Source: Actinomycetes bacterium
GTDB lineage: Bacteria; Actinomycetota; Actinomycetes; Nanopelagicales; Nanopelagicaceae
Length of the DNA: 64,000 nucleotides
Direction of reading: 5' to 3'
Assembly (NCBI GenBank): GCA_025355305.1
Contig: JANXZW010000015.1
Coordinates: 1-64,000, forward strand
Part shown: one piece after another, positions 58,941-64,000 of the stretch
How positions within the stretch are numbered: position 1 is the first letter of the stretch
How the letters are laid out: each line of letters opens with the position of its first letter
Made by a program: the position numbers and the translations under genes
Notes under the pieces: model-generated
Seen by the model: the letters and a program-made list of their open reading frames with translations, nothing else
The model's database searches: none
Told to the model about the DNA's origin: nothing

Positions 58941-59855
58941 GTGAGAAACTTCGATCAATTGCCCTCTCGTCGCATCCTCTTTGTCCATGCCCATCCCGAT
59001 GATGAGACGATAAATAACGGCGCAACAATGGCTGGGTATGTGGCGCAAGGCGCGGGCGTGACCCTCATTACCTGTACACGGGGCGAGGAGGGCGAAGTCC
59101 TTGTACCGGAACTACTGCACCATTCGGCCAAGCAGGAGAACACCTTAGGAAAATATCGTGAGGGAGAGTTAGCCGATGCGATGAAGGAGCTTGGAGTCAC
59201 AGATTTCCACTTTCTCGGCGGTACAGAGCGCAAGTATCGTGATTCGGGAATGATGGGAACCGCCCCAAATGAAAACCCAGAGTGCTTCTGGAAGGCCGAT
59301 CTCGATGAGGCAGCGACGCGACTGGTTCGCGTAATCCGCGAAGGTAAGCCACAGGTACTCGTCTCTTACGATGATCATGGCGGCTATGGCCACCCCGATC
59401 ACATCAAGGCGCACCAGATCGCTATGCGTGCGGCTGAGTTAGCAGCCGATTCGGGTTACGGTGAGGGCGAGCCGTGGGAGATCGCAAAAATTTATTGGAG
59501 CGCCATTCCGCGCTCAGCAATTCAAAATAGCCTTACCAGTACCAATTTTTTTCTAAGAGTACTGATCAAGCTATTTAACTACGTACCCTCGAACTGGGTT
59601 GCTCTGCCCTTTGTGAAGGCGGACTCCGTCGTCACCACCAAATTTGATGGTGAGAAATTTCTTTCTCAGAAATTGGCGGCGCTGCGGGCACATAAGACGC
59701 AATTAATTATCCACGGGGATCTCTTTAAATTTTCTGATCGCTTGGCGACGCGGGTAACGGGAACGGAGTACTACATCAGGGTTAAGGGTGCACCTAGCGC
59801 CCCTTTTGATAAGAGCGGTCGAGAGCTGGATTTATTTGCTGGAGTTACGGAATAA
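58941..59855 (+). CDS. mshB: N-acetyl-1-D-myo-inosityl-2-amino-2-deoxy-alpha-D-glucopyranoside deacetylase (mycothiol synthesis)
   Basis: 304 residues, the MshB length. A zinc deacetylase that frees the amino group to which cysteine is later attached in mycothiol. LFVHAHPDDETINNGATMAGY at the N-terminus, TCTRGEEGEV, RDSGMMGT, and GGYGHPDHIKAH match MshB closely, as does the C-terminal ELDLFAG. Converges on the cysS-like gene. mshA, mshC and mshD are not in the window. Confidence 0.9.
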   Translation: MRNFDQLPSRRILFVHAHPDDETINNGATMAGYVAQGAGVTLITCTRGEEGEVLVPELLHHSAKQENTLGKYREGELADAMKELGVTDFHFLGGTERKYRDSGMMGTAPNENPECFWKADLDEAATRLVRVIREGKPQVLVSYDDHGGYGHPDHIKAHQIAMRAAELAADSGYGEGEPWEIAKIYWSAIPRSAIQNSLTSTNFFLRVLIKLFNYVPSNWVALPFVKADSVVTTKFDGEKFLSQKLAALRAHKTQLIIHGDLFKFSDRLATRVTGTEYYIRVKGAPSAPFDKSGRELDLFAGVTE

Positions 59856-61473
59856 CTTCCCAGTTTTGGCCGTCTGCTCCATCCTTGATCTTTATCTTCC
59901 GGGCCAAGAGTTCATCTCGGAGCTGGTCGCTGCGTACAAAGTCCTTTGCCGCGCGAGCGAGTTGGCGTTCTTCAATGAGAAGTTGCAGCTCTTCACTCAA
60001 CTGAAACACTTCTGGTGCGCGCGTGATATCTAGACCAAAGAACTGATCGAGAGTGGCGAAGAGTTGGGCTTTGGTTCTGTCAGAAATCGAAGGTTCGCGT
60101 TCTATGGCGCGCATCTTCACTAGTGCACGCGGTGTATCTAGATCGCTGCGAAGTAAGTCAAGGATAGATTCGGTAAGTTCAGCGACCACTTCCTGATCGT
60201 TATGGCCCTCCGATTTGGACCACTCCTGATATTTATTTCGCCAGCGCTGTAGGGTTGAATCAGCGGCTGCAATCTGGCTCCATGTGAGATCCATCTGGCT
60301 GCGATATTTATTTTCCAGAAAGACTAAGCGAAGGGCGAGCGGATCAAAGCCACGCTCCACCACATCCTGTAGGAGTACGACATTTCCTGCGCTCTTCGAC
60401 ATCTTGCGCCCATCGAAGAGAAGATGCTCTCCGTGAACCCAATGATCAGTAACTTCATTCATAACTCCACAATTACTCTGAGCGCGTTCATTCTCATGGT
60501 GGGGAAAGCGCAGGTCAATTCCACCAAGGTGTAGATCCACATGTCCCTGTAGGTAATGGAGTGACATCGCCGAGCATTCAATATGCCACCCGGGAAAGCC
60601 GGGCCCCCACGGTGAGTCCCAGATCATTGCGGTACGGTCGCCAGCGCTCTTCCATAAGGCCCAGTCAGCGTGAAAACGTTTGGCGCCATCTCCTATGTAT
60701 TCATATCGATGTCCCGGAAGGAGTTCTTCCAATTTATTTCCGCTGAGAGCGCCATAACTCTCAAAGGATGTGGCAGCAAAGTAAACGGTACCGTCATCCC
60801 CGAGATAGGCATTGTCAGATTCAATCAATTGCTCGATCAAGCGTTGCATCATGGCAATGCTCTCGCTGGCGCGGGGGTAGATATCTGCTGGGATAATTCC
60901 TAGCCGCTCTATATCGTGATGGAACTTTGCCTCGTAGAAGCGGGCGAGTGCAAAGGGATCTCTCTTCTCAGCTTGCGCCTGTGCAAGAATTTTATCTTCA
61001 CCCGTGTGTAGCTCCTCGGCCGAGCGAAGGTCCTCACCCATATGGCCGACATCTGTAATGTTCTGCACGCTCTTGACCTGAAATCCCGAAAGTCTGACTA
61101 GGCGAGAGATCAAGTCTCCCAATATAAAGGTACGCAGGTTTCCCACATGGGCATCTCGGTAGACGGTGGGCCCGCAGCAATAGAGGCGCAGGGCTCTGCC
61201 ATCGCTGATTGTCACTTCGCGTTGCTCGCGGCTCTTGGTGTCATAAAGGAAGATTCCAGTGTGGACAGTGGCGGCAGGGACTATCTTCCAGAGCGCGATC
61301 TTTGTCGGATCAAAGGTGATGACTTCCCCGCTCTTCTTTCGGATTTGATTGGCACTGACAAGGTGGCCAAGTAGGTCGCGAAAGCCTCCCTCAGGGTCGT
61401 AGCAGCGGATGCTTAAGCGTTGGCCGATCTCGTTGATTGAGGGTAGGAGTGATCGGGGTTGCGCTGGCTCCAC
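59845..61473 (-). CDS. cysS: cysteinyl-tRNA synthetase with an additional N-terminal SH3-like domain
   Basis: 542 residues, about 75 more than usual. The CysRS core begins near residue 71 (TGIFLYDTKSRE) and is complete: zinc-ligand Cys100 in CGPTVYRDAHVGN, GWHIECS, GGIDLRFPHHENE and KMSKSAGN. The length and C-terminal domain argue for CysRS rather than MshC. Residues 17-68 (RLSIRCYDPEGGFRDLLGHLV ... GEVITFDPTKIALWKIVP) look like the small beta-barrel found at the N-terminus of some actinobacterial GNAT acetyltransferases. GTG 61473 is needed to include it; no better start lies between. Confidence 0.88.
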   Translation of the reverse strand: MEPAQPRSLLPSINEIGQRLSIRCYDPEGGFRDLLGHLVSANQIRKKSGEVITFDPTKIALWKIVPAATVHTGIFLYDTKSREQREVTISDGRALRLYCCGPTVYRDAHVGNLRTFILGDLISRLVRLSGFQVKSVQNITDVGHMGEDLRSAEELHTGEDKILAQAQAEKRDPFALARFYEAKFHHDIERLGIIPADIYPRASESIAMMQRLIEQLIESDNAYLGDDGTVYFAATSFESYGALSGNKLEELLPGHRYEYIGDGAKRFHADWALWKSAGDRTAMIWDSPWGPGFPGWHIECSAMSLHYLQGHVDLHLGGIDLRFPHHENERAQSNCGVMNEVTDHWVHGEHLLFDGRKMSKSAGNVVLLQDVVERGFDPLALRLVFLENKYRSQMDLTWSQIAAADSTLQRWRNKYQEWSKSEGHNDQEVVAELTESILDLLRSDLDTPRALVKMRAIEREPSISDRTKAQLFATLDQFFGLDITRAPEVFQLSEELQLLIEERQLARAAKDFVRSDQLRDELLARKIKIKDGADGQNWEVIP

Positions 61474-61540
61474 TTGACCCCCCTTTCACTCCGAGAGGAT
61501 GAATTACCTCTTAATCCACTATTCTCCACCTATAAGAGTT

Positions 61541-61562
61541 CTGCGGATGTATTGTTCCGCAG
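61541..61562. promoter_or_regulatory. 7-bp inverted repeat in the fdxA upstream region
   Basis: CTGCGGA (61541-61547) pairs with TCCGCAG (61556-61562) around 8 bases, just downstream of a TATAAG hexamer at 61531. It could be an operator or a leader hairpin. Confidence 0.35.
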
Positions 61563-61593
61563 TTGCTTGGAACCGCTACTTGAAGGGATTGAA

Positions 61594-61914
61594 GTGACCT
61601 ACGTAATCGCAGAGCCGTGTGTGGATGTGAAAGATAAGTCCTGTATCGAGGAGTGCCCCGTTGACTGTATATATGAGGGAACTCGGATGCTTTACATCCA
61701 ACCTGACGAGTGCGTTGATTGCGGCGCGTGTGAGCCGGTCTGTCCCGTAGAGGCGATCTATTACGAAGATGACGTTCCAGGGCAGTGGAAGCAATTTGGC
61801 GATATTAACGCCGTTTTCTTCCAAACCATCGGCTCACCTGGTGGGGCAAGCAAGGTTGGAGCAACCGGCACCGATCATCCGACGGTAACGGCGCTGCCTA
61901 AGGCTGGAGAGTAA
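61594..61914 (+). CDS. fdxA: 7Fe ferredoxin
   Basis: 106 residues. A low-potential electron carrier with one [3Fe-4S] and one [4Fe-4S] cluster. Cys9, 17, 21 and 25 and the C40-x2-C43-x2-C46-x3-C50-P motif give the 7Fe pattern. The ORF is open to 61459, but GTG 61594, preceded by GAAGGGA, starts the conserved TYVIAEPC. dapC follows immediately, the same neighbour as in Mycobacterium. Confidence 0.95.
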   Translation: MTYVIAEPCVDVKDKSCIEECPVDCIYEGTRMLYIQPDECVDCGACEPVCPVEAIYYEDDVPGQWKQFGDINAVFFQTIGSPGGASKVGATGTDHPTVTALPKAGE

Positions 61915-61917
61915 GCA

Positions 61918-62985
61918 ATCAAACTCCCGGATTTTCCCTGGGATCTGCTAGCGCCCTACGGCGCTCGCGCTCGAGAGTACAGCGCTGGGATCATCGATCT
62001 CTCGGTTGGTACTCCTGTGGATGCAACGCCTAATTTCATCCAGGCAGCGCTCATCTCCCATGCCAACGCCCCTGGCTACCCGCAAACGATTGGATCGCCT
62101 GCATTACGCCAGGCTATGCGAGTTTGGGCGAGTACGGTTCTGGGGGCGACAGGAAAATTCGATCTCCTCCCAAGTATTGGCTCGAAAGAGGTGGTCGCTC
62201 ATTTGCCCGCCCAACTTGAAGCGCAGAGCGTGCTCTATCCATCGATCGCTTATCCAACCTACCTTGTCGGCGCAATTCTCGCGAAGGCGCAGCATCAAAC
62301 CGTTGCCCACGATTCCAACAGTTGGCCAACCGCTGACTTGGTCTGGATAAATTCACCCGCCAACCCAACTGGTCGAATCTCCCCACGTGCGGAGTTGGAG
62401 GGGGTAATTTCTTACTCGCGGCGCACGGGAGCGGTAATTGCAAGTGATGAGTGTTACTTCAACTTTCCTGCCAGCGTAACTGGTCCTCAACCTATCTCGA
62501 TTTTGCAGGTTGCTAATGGAGAGAATAAAAATTTACTCGCACTGCACTCTCTCTCAAAGCGCTCTAATTTTGCTGGCTATCGCGGCGGAATGATAATCGG
62601 TGATCCCGCTTTGATTGCAAAGATCCGGGAGATCCGCAAGCATGCGGGTCTGTTAGTACCAGCACCGGTGCAGGCCGCCATGGTTGCTGCCTTGGGCGAT
62701 GAACTTCATGTACATGAACAGGCAGAACGGTATGCACGTCGCCGCGAAACGCTACGACCTGCTCTTGAATCCGTAAATTTTGCCATCGAAGATAGCGATG
62801 CCGGACTCTACATCTGGTGCACACGAGGTGAGCGCGACTTTGACTCCGTGGCCAGCCTGGCCGAGAAGGGCATTCTTGTTACCCCAGGTAGCTTTTATGG
62901 GGTGGCGGGCGCCAGGCATATCCGAGTTGCTCTTACAGCAACCGATGAAGAGATAGCTGCCACGGCGGCGCGATTGCTGGGTTAG
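61918..62985 (+). CDS. dapC: succinyldiaminopimelate transaminase, apparent ATC start
   Basis: 355 residues from 61918. A PLP-dependent aminotransferase in the DAP/lysine pathway: KLPDFPWDLLAPY at the N-terminus, LSVGTPVDATP, NSPANPTGR, and the PLP Lys in LHSLSKRSNFAGYRGG. Between the fdxA stop and the conserved N-terminus there is no ATG, GTG or TTG. The best start is ATC 61918, with GGAGAG 6 bases upstream. The next usual start (GTG 62017) would remove the first 33 residues and cut into a conserved motif. Confidence 0.85.
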   Translation: MKLPDFPWDLLAPYGARAREYSAGIIDLSVGTPVDATPNFIQAALISHANAPGYPQTIGSPALRQAMRVWASTVLGATGKFDLLPSIGSKEVVAHLPAQLEAQSVLYPSIAYPTYLVGAILAKAQHQTVAHDSNSWPTADLVWINSPANPTGRISPRAELEGVISYSRRTGAVIASDECYFNFPASVTGPQPISILQVANGENKNLLALHSLSKRSNFAGYRGGMIIGDPALIAKIREIRKHAGLLVPAPVQAAMVAALGDELHVHEQAERYARRRETLRPALESVNFAIEDSDAGLYIWCTRGERDFDSVASLAEKGILVTPGSFYGVAGARHIRVALTATDEEIAATAARLLG

Positions 62986-62991
62986 GGATCC

Positions 62992-64000
62992 GTGGTTATT
63001 CAAAAGCCGAAGTCGGCAATCTTGCTTGTTGGAGGGTTAGGAACACGACTCCATCCACTCACTCTGCAAACTCCCAAACCCATGCTCTCTGTGGCGGGTA
63101 TTCCTTTTACAGAGCATCAAATCGTGAAGGCGCGCGCCGCTGGAATCAAAGAGATCGTTTTAGCAACCTCATACCTGGCTGAGGTATTCGAGCCGTACTT
63201 CGGGAATGGTGAGAGATTTGGGATAGAGATTTCGTATGCGGTGGAGGAGAGCGCCCTTGGAACGGGAGGAGCAATAGCTAATGCCGCAGCGTTACTGCAG
63301 AGCGATGGTCCAGTCGTGATCTTTAACGGGGATGTCCTAAGCAGCCACGATCTGCACGCGCAGATGGAGCTGCACGCATCCCAGAACGCAGATGTGACAC
63401 TTCATCTCACCACTGTCCCAGATGCGCGTGCGTATGGCGTTGTCGAAATGGATGATGTAAGGATTCTTACCTTCAATGAGAAGATGGAAAACCCACCCAC
63501 AAATATTATTAACGCCGGTTGTTACATCTTTAACCGTGAGGTCATTGCCGCGATTCCACCTGGGCGGGTGGTGAGTGTTGAACGCGAGACTTTCCCCGAA
63601 TTGATTGCTTCCCACGCGAATCTACTTGGCTACGTCGACTCTTCTTATTGGTTAGATATCGGAACTCCCGCCGCACTCCTGCAGGCCAACAGAGATCTGA
63701 TCTCGGCAGTGGCCTACTCTGATGCCTTCTCTCACCTTATGGAGGGCTCAGAATTTACGCGCGTAGGTTCGGCACTGATAGCGCACGACGCCCAGATTGA
63801 CCCCAGCGCAATTATTCGTGCGGGATCTTTGATCAGCCGCGGAGTAAAAGTCCATAGTGGAGTCGTCATAGATGGCAGTGTGATCGGTGAGTCGGCCCAA
63901 ATTGGAGAAGGCGCGCGCCTCAAGGAGAGCTTCGTTGCCGCTGGCACCAAAATTCCCAATGGATTTATCGCGGAGAGTGAATTTTTCGGTTTTTCAGATT
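62992..64000 (+). CDS. sugar-phosphate nucleotidyltransferase, mannose-1-phosphate guanylyltransferase-like (3' truncated by window)
   Basis: 336 codons are visible, frame open to the window end. Nucleotidyltransferase signature LLVGGLGTRLHPLT ... PKPMLSVAG near residues 11-37, VEESALGTGGAIANA and VIFNGDVLS. The C-terminal part begins a left-handed beta-helix (IDPSAIIRAGSLISRGVKV). This is the layout of actinobacterial GDP-mannose pyrophosphorylase (Rv3264c-like), but glucose-1-phosphate thymidylyl- or uridylyltransferase is possible. GTG start 6 bases after the dapC stop. Confidence 0.85.
   Translation, partial: MVIQKPKSAILLVGGLGTRLHPLTLQTPKPMLSVAGIPFTEHQIVKARAAGIKEIVLATSYLAEVFEPYFGNGERFGIEISYAVEESALGTGGAIANAAALLQSDGPVVIFNGDVLSSHDLHAQMELHASQNADVTLHLTTVPDARAYGVVEMDDVRILTFNEKMENPPTNIINAGCYIFNREVIAAIPPGRVVSVERETFPELIASHANLLGYVDSSYWLDIGTPAALLQANRDLISAVAYSDAFSHLMEGSEFTRVGSALIAHDAQIDPSAIIRAGSLISRGVKVHSGVVIDGSVIGESAQIGEGARLKESFVAAGTKIPNGFIAESEFFGFSD

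Noticed and set aside
24171-61464. The 14-mer GATCGGGGTTGCGC occurs both just before sucC (24171-24184) and inside the cysS 5' end (61451-61464).
   Set aside because: In 64 kb several 14-base matches are expected by chance. One copy is coding and no flanking similarity extends the match.
59845-61473. The gene as MshC (cysteine:glucosaminyl-inositol ligase) because mshB is adjacent.
   Set aside because: MshC is shorter and lacks the C-terminal tRNA-binding region. This protein has the full CysRS length after its extra N-terminal domain. MshC is still worth excluding by phylogeny.

Overview
The window reads as chromosomal core genome of an actinobacterium (Actinomycetota). The evidence is a WhiB3-type regulator, mycothiol deacetylase MshB, the acyl-CoA carboxylase epsilon subunit, PerM, and four small families largely confined to the phylum (DUF3017, DUF3107, DUF3117, DUF3263). 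Several blocks keep gene order known from Mycobacterium: sucCD-perM-purNH, accD/accE/maf/accA with birA-purK-purE, fdxA-dapC, and the O-methyltransferase-htrA-mrp-CBS protein block. Intergenic space is minimal and no stretch over 300 bases lacks a gene. A streamlined aquatic lineage (Nanopelagicales/acI-like) is possible, but this is inference. No rRNA, tRNA, CRISPR array, prophage or insertion sequence was seen.

Layout. 1-8872: end of the complex I operon, nuoG (partial) to nuoN. 8873-10867 (minus): NDH-2-like dehydrogenase and an alpha/beta hydrolase. 10922-12844: an SDR-DUF2867 protein and a DUF3263 protein. 12868-15097: a C-rich repeat, a CIRCE-like operator, groES-groEL and a strong terminator. 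15110-16525: whiB3 facing away from a MerR-B12-binding regulator. 16552-21110: guaB (no CBS domains), guaB3, guaA and a secreted cyclophilin. 21116-24099: a PIG-L deacetylase divergent from pcrA. 24179-30522: sucC, sucD, perM, purN, purH, folD, DUF3017. 30528-32846: mdh and icd, ending in a bidirectional terminator. 32858-37470: ugpC/msiK-type ATPase (minus), then a CNNM-type protein, trpS and a BMP-family binding protein (plus). 37467-41588 (minus): accD-accE-maf-accA. 41604-43998: birA, purK, purE. 44027-48871: ugd (minus), glycosyltransferase and SpoIID/LytB-like protein (plus), dapD (minus), and a stand-alone sigma region 4 protein (plus). 48926-58048: DUF3117, pepA, O-methyltransferase, htrA, mrp, MgtE_N/CBS protein, NRAMP-like transporter, EamA exporter and PHP phosphoesterase. 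58035-58905 (minus): DUF3107 and TetR. 58941-64000: mshB, cysS (minus, with an unusual N-terminal domain), fdxA, dapC (apparently started at ATC) and the start of a nucleotidyltransferase cut by the window end.

Metabolically the window covers respiration (complex I, NDH-2), TCA steps (Icd, SucCD, Mdh), de novo purine synthesis (PurE, PurK, PurN, PurH, GuaA, GuaB), C1 folate metabolism (FolD), acyl-CoA carboxylation with its biotin ligase, lysine/peptidoglycan precursor synthesis (DapC, DapD), mycothiol synthesis and sugar-nucleotide/cell-surface functions.

The most consistent hidden signal is promoter architecture. About twenty genes have a TANNNT-like -10 hexamer ending exactly 6 or 7 bases before the start codon and no Shine-Dalgarno sequence, which predicts leaderless mRNAs. 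Other signals worth checking are the MgtE-sensor/NRAMP-like transporter pair, the extra N-terminal domain on CysRS, the CBS-less IMPDH beside a Cys-less paralogue, the B12-type MerR regulator next to whiB3, and several perfect dyads at promoters.
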